Assembly (NCBI RefSeq): GCF_037975245.1
Contig: NC_092581.1
Location: 13,607,303-13,671,302, forward strand
Origin: Apostichopus japonicus
Lineage: Eukaryota; Echinodermata; Holothuroidea; Aspidochirotida; Stichopodidae
DNA: 64,000 nt
Reading direction: 5' to 3'
Part shown: positions 11,426 to 26,279 of the stretch, in pieces
Layout: every line of letters begins with the position of its first letter
Position numbering within the stretch: position 1 is the first letter of the stretch
Position numbers and translations under genes: made by a program
Notes under the pieces: generated by a model
Told to the model about the DNA's origin: nothing
The model's database searches: none
The model's input: only the letters and a program-made list of their open reading frames with translations

Positions 11426-14400
11426 CGGTGTTAGCAGTGCAAGTACACAAGATGGCCATCAGCGGTAAAATATTATGTCAGATCATTACTGTACCAGAAA
11501 ATTACCAAGACAGGGACACCACTGAACGAGCACAGAGAAAATGGGTACAATGATTTGTATGCAAATTTACAAACATGAATATTCAGATTATAGTCAACCC
11601 ACAACATCTTCTTCGACAGCACAATGAAATTAACAATGGTTATAATACATTATTAAAGAAGAAAAGTATTTGACTAGACATATATGCAAAAGAAGAAAAC
11701 ATAAACAGCACAGAGATGTTGGTATTTTCTTGAATGCAAATTGAATAAACAAGAATTTTTGGTCAAAATTTGCCAGAAATTGGCAATTAAGTTTTAAAAA
11801 AAGAACTAGAATAAAACTTCATATCTTCTCAGAATGGAATTTGTAAAGTCAAGCATCAGCAAATTCAAAAGAATTGGCTACCTTGCTAGTTGCTACAGTA
11901 CACCAGTGTCCTCGTCAAATTTCTGTGTTAATTAGACTAGACTCCTTTATGCCGATCAGCTTCATGGCTAAACTTTCAATAGTGTAACATGAGAAACACT
12001 GAACGAACAAAAATTTTACCATATTTGTTCTGAAATTCATCAATATGTAACATGAGCAAGATTATATCATAGACATATGTCTAATTAGGAGACCTTTGCT
12101 TTTCTGAGTTGGAGAAAATTTGATTAAATTTGGGACAGAACATCTGGTTATTAACTATAGTCATAACCATGGAAAAAACTCTATTTTTCCCTTCATTAGT
12201 AAGCTGGTTGCATGTAGGCCTATTGCTGCAAGACCACAAGAAGTCACCAATTGATGTTTGTGAAATTAAATTGGCAGTAATGTTTGCCACATGTTTGGGT
12301 GAATTAATTTAAATAAGTAAAAAAAAAATGACCTTGCAATAGATTTTTATCTTCTCTGTTTGTTAATCGTTCATCTGTAGAAGTTGAGCATCAGACACAG
12401 TCTGAGTGAACATTGAACACAGAGACAATACAAATGTATCAAGCATGTTAATAAGTAAAAACCTGTATATATAAAGCAACTTAATATGTGTGTGCAAACA
12501 TGTAACACATGTATCAGGCTCTCCTGTAACCGGGACACACGCAACAAAGGATTGGCTACACAAGGGGACAATGCTGAAGGGGGAAACATGCATCAAGAAA
12601 CGTGACAAACTTCCCGGACACTCAGCAGAATATTTCTTTTTAAGGCTGACACTTCTTTTCTTTTTTTGCTCAGCTTTGGGACCAATTCATATAAGTGTTC
12701 CATACAAAATGACAGACCTGTATTAAGAACCACATGTATATATTCTGAATCATCAACTTGATCTCAGCTCAAACACCTTCTCATGAAATTTTCAAGTTTT
12801 CTGAATTTATCTGAATCTTCAAGTGGATGTACACTCGTCAGCTTTCTCCTGTGGAATATAAGCAGAAGGTGAATGCAGATGAAGAACACTAAAGAAAAAG
12901 AAAAAAAATAGAAGAAAGCTGCTCGCATAAGGTAGCGAGCGTTTACAAGTACTAATAAACTAACCAGACCTTATCAATAAAACAATGAGCGATTGAAACT
13001 CGAAACGGTTACAATTACCTACTGAAAGATTGGAAGCTTCCCTTTATTGCCGTAAAATGATGTTCTTATGTTTTTTATTAACGTGTGATAGTCCGTGCAG
13101 AGTGCAAACTTTTCTGATTAATCAATTTGTAATTTCTTGAACAAGAAATGGAAGGAGGAAAAAAAGGAGAGAGAACTAGAAAGCAGCATCAAATTCAAAG
13201 CCATCTCGACCTATTTAATGATCGTACTTTTACAGAGACGCTCGAGTCGAGCACTGAGTTTGGCTCATGAACATTGGCGATCAAATTTAATAACGTCTAG
13301 ATGCGAAATGTGTAAAACAGTGGTTGTTGCTAAGCAGAAACAGTTATCCGTAAACAAAGTCGTGAAGAGCAGTTGAAGATGTTAATAACAGGATTGGTAT
13401 CGTTGATTCGTCATTGAAAACAGCAGTGAATTAGAGTGGATGACCTCCCATGCGGAAAAACAGAAAATCAAACAATTAAGGAGCTTAGTGAAAGGGAAGG
13501 GAGGGGGGAAGGGGTAATTTATCACAAATCCTATAGCAAGCTGTATTTTAGGCAAGTATAATTGCTAAACAAGTGTAAACAGGTATATAGCACTCTTCTA
13601 CACACATAACCTTTAGCACTTGCAATTATTTGACTATAAATAAAATGTATAAACCACAAAACCACTTATTTAAAAAAATTACCAGATTATTCCAGGAAAA
13701 GTTATAATCACTAACTTGGAGGCAAATGTCATGGAGTTGAAACGTGTGTCAACATTCATGCTTCTTTCACTTCATATCGATAAATGAATAAGCCTAAAAA
13801 AATATCTAGATTTCAACATTGACTCTTACTAAGAAATTATAATGATTTTTCTAAAAGTTTCTCTTTTTACATTAACTCTAGAATTTTTCATTCAATGGGT
13901 GCTAATAGTTATACTCATTTAATAATTCCATATGACTTTAAACAAAGTGGCATATCTAGACATTGTTCGAATTTTAATTTTTGTTTTGCTGCAAAATATT
14001 AAAAATGGGAACATTTGCATTTCGCCTCTCCTTTATTTGAAATGAAACTCAACATTTGCATTAATATGAGTTTAGTGTCAGCTTAAGACCAGATATGAAC
14101 CAAAATAACTACAAAAAGCTGCTTGAATAATAATAAAATAATACCTTTCTTGGTTATGGCCTATGTTTACTTCTTTTTTAAAGTAATTTTATAAATCTCA
14201 AATTTGACTTTTTGGTTTGTTAAATAGTCTTTCCAATTGAGCACTCGATCAGTCTTAAAACACAAATGAGCTAAATTTGAGGTTAAAACTAGGAGAGTCT
14301 AACATATAACTGTAGGTGCTCTGTAGGGGAAACTTCAATCAAGTAATTAGTCAGCTGCTAGCGTGTGAAAGGACATCAAAATAGTCGACCCACCACTACT

Positions 14401-15710
14401 TCTTGTACTTGGCCTCAGCGAGGATCTATATATTCTTTTCAGACCAGCAATTGTCGTCGATGTGAGGAAGATGGTCAGCCTTAGTTGCCTACATGTATTA
14501 ATTGAACCCTCAAGTAATATCGAAGGGCTTAGGCTAGGTTGCTTGTAGTTCAGAACAGAGTGGGTTTTTCACATGAAAACTTATACATCACGGGAGTTTA
14601 ATCAGGGGTTATAAACTTTGAGGAATGAAAAGGGGGTGAATCCTGCATGGATGAATATGAACAGGACGAAAAGGTATTGACATGAATGGGAAAGGAATTT
14701 CATGTCGTCAACATAATATTAATACACTCGAACACTGGGATACAAATGTGACTAACACAAATAATATCAGGCCATCAATATTGCATCCAAAATTTTTAGT
14801 GAACCATTTAAGAATATTTATTTTTCTCTCCTCTCTGACCAGTTGTCTCTGTTTGGTGAGTGTTTATGCCCCCATTGACTTACTTTCGGGTCTCTGGTCA
14901 TGTACGTAGTCTTCGTTCGCGACTGAAATTTCCAACTGTACAAACTTGTCTTGGTTTACATATTCTTTTACAAATGGTACCTATCGGCCTGTTCACAAGT
15001 GGTGATTTGGCTAAGACTTCAATGACAGTTGAAAGTATATCCCATGACAGTACAGTTCATTATAGTTACACTATAATTTAGACTCAGTCAAATGTTTTTG
15101 ACAAACATTTTCACAAACTTATTTAACAGACTGAAATTGCAACTCTTTCAGAAAAGCATTGTAGACATAGAAAAAAAGGTTCCAACCATATGTGATCCAG
15201 TGATGATGAGAATGTTAAATGAGATAATGTATTGCAGATTTGCAGCATTTTAAGTGATCAGTTAGGGCATTCCTAGCATGATTGAACATTTTAGCAGTTA
15301 TTAAATGGTTTAATTGTTTGATTGTATTGCTATTAAAAATGTATTACAGTTAATTGTGGTATCTAAAACTTGTCTGCATATTTAAATGATTCAAAGTTGC
15401 ATAGCGCCCTCATTTTGTGTTATTTATTTTAAATTACTGTGTAACTTTGGATGTATCATATTAGCCATAATTCAGAATAGTTGCTCATGGAAAAACTAGA
15501 AATCCAATTAACCAGATAAGGGGAGAGGTTGAAATGGAGAGGAGTATATCTTCTGCTGAAAAACCATTCTGTAACATAGATTTATCATTCAAAAATTTTC
15601 TTTGCATGATCATAATTAAACATACAGTGCTTGCACATGTAGTTGTATGTGTAATGTCTTGTAGGAACACTGAGGCAAATCCACAACTGCATTTGCCTTC
15701 AAATACGCAG
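11426..15710. other. No gene recognised
   Basis: AT-rich non-coding DNA. Small frames at 12363-12726, 14682-15081 and 15534-15743 lack domain signatures or paired splice sites. Confidence 0.55.
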
Positions 15711-16007
15711 TATTGTAGTGCACGTGGAAAGCTTGCAGTATAAGGAAGAACTTTTCAGTCGTTTATGGTTTTATTTTGTGGGCGGACAACACATCAGGGA
15801 GTACAGTCATGTAGGAACCTACAAAGTGAGGGCGCTTGTGAGCACCGTGAAAGAGCTCAGAGTAAGTTGGCTACACAGCTAGCCTCTGAAACTGCAAATG
15901 TACAGAGACTATATGAAACTTGTAAGTTTCAACATCCAGTCAAGTAGGTATCATTCAGATGCCATTCAGATGCCAGTAATGCCGATATTGTAGCTCGCAC
16001 TACAATA
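15711..16007 (+). mobile_element. Dispersed repeat with TATTGTAGTGC ends, copy 1
   Basis: The segment starts TATTGTAGTGC at 15711 and ends GCACTACAATA at 16007, an 11-bp inverted repeat. The interior aligns with the reverse complement of 44789-45234. Shared blocks include TTGTGGGCGGACA, GAGGGCGCTTGTGAG, AGCTAGCCTCTGAAACTGCA and GTTTCAACATCCAGTCA. About 30 bp outside the left end is also shared with the other copy (aactgcatttg...aaatacgcag), so the true element may be longer. No protein is encoded, and the superfamily is unknown. Confidence 0.72.
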
Positions 16008-17131
16008 ATCACATGAGATGATGACATATGATATGATAATGCCTTACTTTCTTGATGGGAATGATAAGGAGGGGAGAAATGTTGTGACAGGATTGTGAGA
16101 TGAATTTTACCAAGTGAAAATTAGGCGTCAATGTCATATTACCAACAGTCCATAGCTTTTGTCACTCAGATGGGGATGTTAAGTCGTGGTCCCAGGACCA
16201 GGAACGGGATAAACAATTACACACCCGCATCGTAACTCCGTTGAACACTTATCGAAATGAGAAAACTTGAAAACTAAAAGCTAGTGCCCATACATGATCA
16301 TCACTTGGAAAGGATTCAAATAAGATACTGTTGGTTTCCTAACCCTTAGGATTCACTGAGCTGAAGATACTTTTCTTCCATAACTTTTTAGTAATTCCAT
16401 CGTAAGCAGATGTTATTTGAGGCCATGAAAGGGCTATAGTTTCCTTTTGAGTGTTGTGTTGCCTGTGGAGCAGTTGATCGAAGAATCTGAGCAGTCTGTA
16501 TAGTCCAGACACTTATTTGATGTCTAATGATATCATTTGTCAAATAGTAAGAGTAATGCATTCATTGATAGCAGTGGTTTTGTAGCAGTCAACCACATAT
16601 TAAACTTAAATTTTTGTGCCTGAAGTCAGTCATCCTTTAAATGACATTACTCCAAAAAAGATCACACGTCCTAAAATATTCCCAAGATCTTAGTAAAACA
16701 CAATAGCGCCAACACTTTGTCCCGCAATGTGAGGAGAAGAAAGGAAAATAAACATTAGATGATGATGATGATTATCTGAGATGGTTAACTGGCTCTGCTA
16801 TTCAATACAATAGAGCTATTAGTTCTTTGTACTACTACAGTGTGGTGACCTGTTGGCATGTTTTTGTAATAGGAACACAAGGATTACCTGTGGAAGAGTT
16901 CAGACATTGGAAGGTTTAATACGCACATGGTATAAATATTGAGGAACAGGATTGTGCAACACCGTCATGGTATACAGACATACATATATATATGTAAGTA
17001 CATCTGAAAGAAAATAATATTCTTTATCTTCACAGGTTTTTGCATTTGCTTGATAATTTAGACAATACAGCAGGTTGCACCGTTGATAGTAGATCAGTGA
17101 TGGAGCCATTGCAGATCACTGTTGCAGTGGT

Positions 17132-17185
17132 GTCTTGAAGGACGGGGGGAGGGGGGGGAGAGGGAGAGGGAGAGGGGAAGGTAGG
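17132..17185. repeat. G/A-rich simple tract
   Basis: A run of gggggga, gggagaggg and agggagagggg units with potential for G-quadruplex formation. Further G-rich patches follow at about 17325-17345 and 17500-17525. Confidence 0.8.
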
Positions 17186-20100
17186 GGGTATTTAGTTAAT
17201 GTAGTTAATGTTGACAGTCATCTATTTCTTGCAGAGAGAAAGGGAGTACTATAGAGAGAGTGATTATCCTACTTTTTGAGAGGTTTCTTGGAACAAAGAG
17301 GAGAAGGAAAGGGGACCCAGTGAGGCAAGGGGGTGGGGGAGGTGGGGATTAACAATATATGACCCTGAAAAAGGTTATTTAAATGGATTAAAGGATCACA
17401 AAGACTTTTTGAAAGATAGTTGAAGGAATAATGCTAGGAAGATGCTAGGTGTATAGCAGTTTGATAAGGAGTACAAATGGAGTGTAAGGGAGTATGTTGG
17501 GGCCGGGGAGGGGTGGGGGGAGGAAGGTGAAGTGAGTTAAATCATCGATGTTTTGGATTTTGAAGTTATATCTTGATGTGTACATTATGTTTTTTAGGTT
17601 TGTCTTAGCTGTTATTGTTCTCCGTAGTAAGAATTTTCATCAAAATGCAAACTCGTGTTGAAATACTATTTTTCATCTTGGGTAAATAAAGGGAATATAA
17701 AATAATAAAGGTAAAAAGTAATTATGAAGAAGAAGACATTTTCAGCTTAATAACTGTGATGACATCATTCTAGACAATTACAAAGAAAATATCACATCAT
17801 TTAGAAACCATTGTATCCTCATGATAATTATACAAAAATGTGGTTTGTTGACCTAAAAATGCAGAAAATATTCAATAATTTGCTACAGAATCACCTTCGA
17901 CATGTGTCTTTAAGATGCCCATAATCTGACAGTACACATAAAGTCCCTATAAAAATATATTGACCAAACTTTATCATCATTATTTTACAGTCAATCGAAA
18001 TAATTTTCTTTTGGCAAGCAAATTGATATTTTTACGATTGGGGACCATATTTATTCCCTTAATAGAAAAATAAGTAGGTAAACATGATCAAATAAAACCG
18101 GTTCAGAAAGTTATTACTTTTGGACTATTAATAGCTATCGATATTATTTTGGCTTATTAATGATAAGTTTACTTGTCAAGCTGATAAAAGAATGATTAAA
18201 GTCATACTTTAGATGAATTTGGATGTGGCAATTCATAAACTAAAAATATGGAAGATCGTTACGATAGGCAGCACATCTAAACACCTTCCCGCCCTTCCAA
18301 CTTGAAGCAAAGCAAAATATAATGATCGTAATAATAGAATATAGTATAATTCTACGAGCAGATTTGGCATATGTTTCATAATTAAATCTCCACTTTTAAT
18401 ACAGAAATGATGGCTAATGCGGTAACCTATTACCTATCGTTAGATGACATTAAGATTTGTTTGCAATGCACTAGAAATGCTAAGCACATCGTAAATATGA
18501 CTTTTACTTTGAGGGAGAAACACGTTGCCATGTATCCTGTTTTTGAGTGTTCAAGTTTTCATTTTCTCGCCGAGAAACTATTTGATTTCCTCTACCAGAT
18601 GGAAAACGTGTCACACTTCTCTTTGCAAGCCCTTCTTAGATTGGTACAAACAAAACTTTTTACTCCTTTATGTGGGGGGGGGGGGTGGGGGCGGTATCAA
18701 TTCAAGAATTTATGAACGCCTTATTTGGCTATATATCTTAAGAATTTACGTGCATGCAAGGATAACGTCAAGTCTGCTATATTAAAGCTGCTTGGAATTT
18801 CAAATTGATATTGATCAAGTCAAAGTCGACTATGCAGGACTAGAGATGAAAATAGAAAAATCTTGGTCAAGGTTATCAAATGTTACTTCTGAATACAGAC
18901 TCTGCTACTTCTGGGTTTTTGTTTCAAGGATTTTATGCACTTTGTTGTCATTTTATAGTTCCAATTACCTTCACAATGGCATGGCTAGATGCAAGATCTT
19001 ATGTTTGGTTTCATTTACATATATGCACTCTTTTCAAACCCACATTAAACAAATACAGCTATTTAACAAAAGTTTGTGTGTAAATCAAATAACACACCTA
19101 CATTAATAGCTAACAAATGCACCAATTCATGTCTACAATTTGTGGCTGGATCCCCAGAACCCCGCCTACATAGGATAGATAGATACTTATTCAGCCACTG
19201 ATCATAAAAATACAATGGAAATTGGGTAAAGACAAGAGCTCAAAAGTCAAAACGAGTACAAAACTAAAACAGATTCAAAATATAAATGGATACCAGGATG
19301 AAAATGTTGCTAAGGACCTGGCCTCAAGGATCACAGGGCTGCACTCCTTCCCTTTTAAATGCTGGAACCCTATCCTCCCCCCCCCCCCCCCACTTAGTTG
19401 CCTCCATGCAGTAGTATATTTAAGAGAACTTGTAAATAGGAAGCTATAAGATGTATCCAATCAATTGAAACTAATCACCAAATTAAATTAGTCATGGTGA
19501 AACCACATTTGCTTACTCATGATTATTCATTTAACTAGGTTACATATATACTAGGCATTAGAGGAGAGTGTGTGATTAGCCAACAAAAAAAAGTTACTTC
19601 AAAATTGATTCTGTTTCTAGTACTTGTAGGTCCATGTGAACTAATAGATCAAGTTTGCAAGTTTTAATTTCTTTTGTATGTTTTCTTTTAGACACATGGT
19701 TTTATTGTGATAATTATAACAACTACTCATGAATATTCATGGAACAAGGTTTACATATTACTGGGTATCAGAGTCTAAGAGTGTACTATATATAGCACTT
19801 GAAGGGTGTGAAGACTCGCGCAAAAAGAACGTCTAATGCAGGTAATGTGACCTAGTTTCGAATAAAACAAGTGTTAGACACAACCATCGATCCCAGAAAA
19901 TACACACAGCTTGCTACCGTCGGTAATTAGACACTAGTGTACAGTCAGTACATACAGCTGCAGTCAATACCCACAACACAGTGTAAAAACGATACAGTGA
20001 TGGACATATCAGGTCCAGCTAAAGATAACAAGGTATCACGTTTCATTACTGTATTTTGTAGCGACACAAACAAAACGTCACTTGCAAGCAACAAAACTTT

Positions 20101-23100
20101 TTTCAGATGGCCGCACACAGTTTGGGGCGAGTCTTCAATGCCTTTAATATGTGGTTAACAAAAGTTTACATTGAAGCCAAGTTTGCAAATTGAAATCTAC
20201 TCTACCTGTTTCCTCTTAGCAATGCCTTTTATGCGCATGGTTTAACAATGCTTCCTTTTAATTTGATGGACAATTTGTTTTGAAGGAGAAATGCCAGTTT
20301 GCATAAGGAGAGTTATGGTTTTGATTATGTTATTAAACCTCTGATATTGAATAACTGGTCAGAGCTCTGTTTTTCTTTCCTGAAATAAGAATTTGATGAA
20401 TATACCTGGCTATTTGTGAATGTCATCAGTGCTTAATTGACCCATGTATGGGAAATTCCCCCGTGGATTTGCCTTTGCATTCAGAGCCATGTTTCTAATT
20501 TGTTTATTCACCTGCGAATCATTGAAGCTGACGTACTGTTATGATAACCGACAAGATGATGAAATAAAATTCAATGTCACCTCTCCTGAGGTGGTTTAGG
20601 AGGCATCATGTATGAATGTAGATGTTAGTCCAGCTTCAGTCAAGGACTGTACACTACTTAAATTAAACAAAAAAATGATGCAGAAAATTCATCTTCTGTG
20701 GATGAATAAAAAAATGGCTGGATTTTGTTGGTTAGTTGGAAACCAATAGATGGTGCAGTGTGATACAGAAACAAACAATTTACACAGGTACCTGATCGTG
20801 CAGTGGAAGGCTTGGCCTTTTCCTTACACGGAGTCATCTTAAAAAATATCCGCTTTATATTCAAGACACGTTCGTAGTTATATAGATTCTGTTACGTCCC
20901 TTAATGATACAGTTAAGTTCACTGACAAAGCATATATACTCGGTTTTCTGAAAGTGTTCTGAAGTCAAAGTTGTACAGGAAGAACACAGAGGGCTAAAAG
21001 CACTAATCCACGAACCTTTCAAACATGCACGGAATAATCAACAGGAGAATCATGTATACCTCATCAAAAACAAACAACATTGTAAATCCTCACATCTTCA
21101 CAGTTAAAAGTTTCGTATCAATTTTTTCTTTCATCAACAGCTTTTACCTCTGGCATCTGTTCATACGAAACAAACCAAAAAAATCGAGTTCAAGCAAAAA
21201 GGGATATTCTAGAGTCTTGCATTTTCTTGGTAATCCATTTCCGCCTGGGTTTGCTGCATTTTTTACAGATTTTTCCCCTAGCGGTAGATTTCTGCCATGC
21301 AGTCATGTACAAACAACTTTTTTTTTGTGCTGTTTACCAATCTCTTGCTTATATCTTAGCAATGCTTTTAAGGCTCTCTCTTAAATCTAGCAACGCAAAT
21401 TGGATCGATTCATCTCGCTGGAAGAGTATAGTAAGGGAAACGAGAAACTAATGTTTGTTCCCTGTCATAAATAAGGTCACTCTTAAGAGTTTGTACAAAC
21501 AACTTCCTTCTTTTCTTTCTTTGTTCTTTTTCGAATGACAAATTTTTACTAGGTGAGAGGAATGACCAGCTCAATGTATTTTTTTGTCAACATGTTCAAG
21601 TTGCTGGAGGGGGAGGTGGGAGGATGCATGGTCAAGGAGATGGAGATTTAAAGCTAGCTCAAAGCAACTCAATTTTATATTCTCCTTATTTATAAAGTTT
21701 TTGAGAAAAAAATTTCCCTCCTGTTTTCACAAAGAAGATGGAAGCTGGGACAAAAAGCCTCATGCATATATGCACGAAGTCACATATTATGGCCTAATTT
21801 CTACAGTTTATATATTATAGTATACATCTGACATAATTATGTGAGTTAATTGAATGTAAGGTCGCAAGAAAATATTCACAGATGAAGCAGGAAGAGAGAT
21901 GATCTGGAGGGGTTGCATGGGGGAATGAAGGAGGAGAGGATAAGGGTTCAGGAGGGGGGTAGGGTTTTTTTTGGGGGGGGGAGGTACATAGTTGGGAATG
22001 AATTGAGTTGTGATAAATTGCCTCCTTATGAAAATAAATAAATTGATAAAAAACAAAGAAGATCAAGCAGTGAAATATGTCCAGATGAGGGGTTTTCAAT
22101 TTATTTGCTGTCAGCTATTAAACCAGATACAAATATTGGTTATAATTATTCAACGGTCACAACCATCATTTTACCATGCCTAGATTGAGCAAGGTGAATG
22201 GTGGGACAGAGCGGGGAACCGCTCAAGCCGAATATAAGACTTTAACAGACTGCATACCCAATTAATGCCAGATTGTGGGTTGATATATTCCCTTCCTGTG
22301 CAGGACTGGAATCTTTCGCTGGCTGGATTTGGACCCGGGCTAGCAGGCTGAATCCTTTCATCTATATTGTGAACTTAGTACTTATGGAATGGACATGACA
22401 TTTTCTGAATTCACTGTTTAATTAAACCTATAAACTAACGTGTATAATGAATGCACATGCAGTATAGATATTACAGTGGCATTGCTGTTTTACCTTTTGT
22501 GTGTTTTTGTGCACAGTTACAGCAAAACATATAACATAAACTCATAGATGAGAAAATCTTGAAGCATATACATGTAATATTGATAAAACTAGTACATGGT
22601 CCTTGAAGTACAAGATCTCATTACAGTAAAATTTGGCATGATCCAAGTTGATCCTTTATCCAACTTTAATTATATGCACATCTATGAATACTGGAAGGTA
22701 ATTGTGTGTATATTCTGAGTTTCAACATTTGGATGATGATCTTATATGAGCCTAGAGGAGAGAAAATATTCAAGCATAATTATCACAATTTACTGTTATA
22801 AATCATGTTGCAGTGGATCATTATGGACATTCTATGTGGTGATTACAACAGCACACTAAACAACAAGAGTCAAGGAAACTTGACTATTTGGACAACCTTA
22901 GATTTCTGTAGTACTGCAGTGATTTCATTTGATATGTTGCAGTGTGTTTTATGAGATCCTTAAAGCTATTTGGATTTCTGCTTTGAGAGATCTCCACAGG
23001 CTGTTTATATCCCAGCATCCATGTTTGCCTGAATCTTACTAGGATTACCGTTACCACAGTCAAACCATAACATTGATGTGTATGTGAAGCCTCCTTGTCA

Positions 23101-23578
23101 ACTGTATACCTAGTGTGCAAAGTTCAAAAGATTAATCTTTAATGTCTCCTTATCCTCAAAGAAGTTGCATGCCAGGGAGTAGAGCTCAAATTTACTCCCA
23201 TGCTATGAGATATGCCTCAAGGTGTTATGTTATATGGTATGACCAAAGAGTAAGAGAGAAAAAAAGAGAGGACTTTTACAGGGCCGAGGGGGGGGGGGGG
23301 GAGTGAGATAGATTTATTGAGAAATTATGATAGCAAATAATACCTTCTAAATTCATTGTGGAGACAAAGAACAGATGTAGAATACATGTGGGATACAAGT
23401 ATGAAAGTGGAGTAATACCTCTATGAAATATTAAAGTGCAATGTCCTAATTTGTAAAAAGTGACTTTTTTTTTTTTATCTACGGCTACAAAGAGTCTTTC
23501 TATGTAAAAGGTCAACATGGCTTCAAAAAATCTCTTGAACAGTTCTGCGGACTGAGGTAGTAAAAGGTATTGGGTTGC

Positions 23579-23595
23579 GGGGGGGGGGGGGGGGG
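23579..23595. repeat. G17 homopolymer
   Basis: Seventeen consecutive G, followed by TGGGGG. It is one of about ten G or C runs of 11 or more bases in this window. Others lie at 3841-3853, 18674-18685, 19377-19391, 23288-23301, 24821-24836, 25545-25555, 31687-31701 and 61187-61200. Confidence 0.95.
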
Positions 23596-24489
23596 TGGGG
23601 GAGATTGTTTCTGATTCATAACATTCAAATGTTCAGAGGCCAGGCTGAAAAAGAAACTAAATCTGAATTAGAGCAGTTGACTGTTTTATCTAACTTTTGT
23701 GCATCCACTTGACAAGTCATATACGTTATTCACGAAATGGATTCTCAAAGATATATAGGTTTAAATTTTAATGACCTTTAACACAAGGACTACTCAATTC
23801 ATGATCCCTTATACTCAATCCCCCCAGGACACAATTTAGCAACAGGGATATATCCAGCTTTTTTCATTTCCCCCACCCTTTCCACCCCTTCCCCATCCTT
23901 CCATCTGCTTTTGCGGTATACACCCACAGACATTTTTTCTACGTACAATAGACTTGAATACATTAAACCTGTGCATGCCATTGGACAGGCAGAGATTTTT
24001 CAGCAGAGAAGGTTACTGTCTGAAGAGAAATTCTTAAAAAAAATAATAATACTGCTTTGTATGCATCGCAAGTTCATTAAATATTCCTTTGAACTTTCCA
24101 GATCCTTGATCAGAGCAATTTCTTCACCGGCCACTTTCAGTCCAGGCCAAATCAGGAGACAGAATCTATGCTTTACATGCCATGCCAATTAAAGCTTTCA
24201 TACCCGATTAGCTTCAAGAATAGAATTGTGTTGCTAATTAAGTGCCACTTTGGTTTTGTGGTTTAGATTCCATCATAAATTGCAGGCGTAGGTGCTTGCA
24301 ACATTTCTCTAAATAAAGACTACATGAATAGCTCACCGAGAAGTAGGCAGGCAGGAGTTATCGAGTCCCTGTTGAGAGCAGAAGATCTTCAGTTATATCT
24401 TTTGCATTAGAAGATGTCTATCAGCTGTAGCATACCCTAAGGGAGAGGGGAGGGGGTGTTGCGGTGGCGACAGAGAGGAGGGGGAGGAG

Positions 24490-24863
24490 CATAGGCGTAG
24501 GAGGCTGCAGCCCCCCTCCCCCCCCAACCAAAAATGTTTGTGAAAATTCTGGCAATATGCTGAGAATTTTTCGGGCACCTACTGAAAGAAAAATTATTTG
24601 CTATGTGTTTTTCAATGGTTAAACTGATATTATTAGTATCATTATTATTGTAATGACTTCCCCAATAATTATAACCAATATGGAAGGGTAATAACACGGA
24701 AAATGATTGTATGTTATTGGCATGCGGTGTAACAACCGATATCATGCCAATATGATATGCACATTAAGATGTTGAACATGGTTATAATTTTGGTTATATT
24801 TTTCGGGCAAGTCGTTACAGCCCCCCCCCCCCCCCCAAATCAAATTGGGCTCCTACGCCTTTG
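24490..24863. mobile_element. Non-autonomous hAT-like MITE, 374 bp
   Basis: Terminal inverted repeats are CATAGGCGTAGGAG at 24490-24503 and CTCCTACGCCTTTG at 24850-24863, 13 of 14 complementary. Both sides carry the identical 8-bp sequence GGGAGGAG (24482-24489 and 24864-24871). C runs lie just inside each end (about 24511-24525 and 24821-24836, the latter 16 C). No transposase is present. The termini resemble the caggggcgtagg-type hAT ends of the 3688 element but the interior differs. Confidence 0.85.
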
Positions 24864-26279
24864 GGGAGGAGGGTTAGAGGGTGTAGGGAGTATTAGGCAT
24901 CATGTCAAAAGTAGGATGCTGAGGTGGTGGCTGCATGGTCATGTAGCCCATGCAGGCAGTGTAGGTCATGATCCATTGTGCTTCAAGTTTCACAAATTTT
25001 GCTGATTCATATACAACATTTCTCTGCATGAAAAACAAACAGACAAATGAACAAAGACAAAAACGACAATGGCAGATTCTCTTTCTAAATCCAAAAACTT
25101 AAATAATTTCACCGTATAGAATTATTGAAATACTACATGACTTATCTGAGGAATTACCTTTGAAATATTGCTTTTATGTTATTAAATTCAACATTTTTTG
25201 GAGCAGAATAGCAGATAGCAGAATCAAGCAGAATATATGTTCCCAAAATTGATTTCAAAAACAGGTTCTACTGCCCCTTAAAATTTCAGCAACTTCACAA
25301 ATTTTTAAAGTCATTAATATTGACCTAAAATATACCAAAAAGTCAAATATAATAGTCATGCATGATCCAACATTAGCAATGATTTTGCTATCACCCTCTA
25401 ATCAATTAATTAATTTTCTCAATGTCTGAAAATAACCTGGATAGCTGGAATCACAAAGAGAGTAATTGTTAATGAAAACTTTTAGCAATATTCAGGATGA
25501 TAACATTTGATTATGAGACAGGTGGCCTTAAGTGGTGTGTCCTACCCCCCCCCCCAATAATCGTTTTATTAAATTTAATTATTCCCTCCCTCATGTCGCC
25601 CCTCTCTGTAAAACTCGTTCATAAGAGTTTGACTGGATTCGGATTACTGGAACTGGCATGCCACATGTTGACAAAATGTATGAAGCTGATAAAGTTGCAG
25701 TCCAAACAAGGCAATTTTGTGTCACAGATTTGGCATTTTATTAGCAGCTGCATGAATTTATACAAAATTTATATTTATTTTGTTCCATCATTATTCTTGC
25801 AAGCTGACAGCATCCAGATGAATTCCAAGCAGGTACCATCCAAAAACGGGAAATTGTGGGGGAGGGGGGGGGGGCAGATCCATGTTTCTCCTGTCTGCTT
25901 ATATAACGAAAATGTCTTTGTTAAAATGCTTTTGGTGGCAGGTTTAGTTACTTATATATGAATCTTAAAGGTCACCATGTATTGCCTACAAATTTTAGAA
26001 GGGGCAAAACTTCTAAATGCCTTCAAAAGAAGGGCATATATCCTTGAGGTTTTGAACCTCGGAATTATTTCGAGATATTGAGAATGGTTAACTTTTCGAC
26101 AAATTAGACTCATCAAGAATGAAATCACTATTCCTTCTTCCATCATTCTCCTGTTTCAGTCTGTGCATGTTTGAAATAGTTTGTCTGCTAACAAAAAGTT
26201 TACCATGCAAAATTCTTCCAGGGAACTAAATGCCTACGAATATTATCGATCGGACATCTATAATCTACTTTGTCTTAAT
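24864..26279. other. No gene recognised
   Basis: AT-rich DNA with a C11 run at 25545-25555 and a G-rich block at about 25858-25874. A 154-codon frame (25497-25961) spans both runs and shows no domain. Confidence 0.5.

Larger units (their letters stand above)
16008..24489. other. No gene recognised; simple repeats and old repeat traces
   Basis: The stretch holds G-rich tracts (17132-17525), G and C homopolymers at 18674, 19377, 23288 and 23579, and a G-rich stretch at about 21925-21985. Two diverged related segments lie at about 19510-19565 and 19725-19780 (actcatgaNtattcat...acatat). A GC-richer stretch at about 22190-22350 (gaccgctcaag...ggacccgggctagc) looks repeat-derived but is unclassified. 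Confidence 0.5.
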
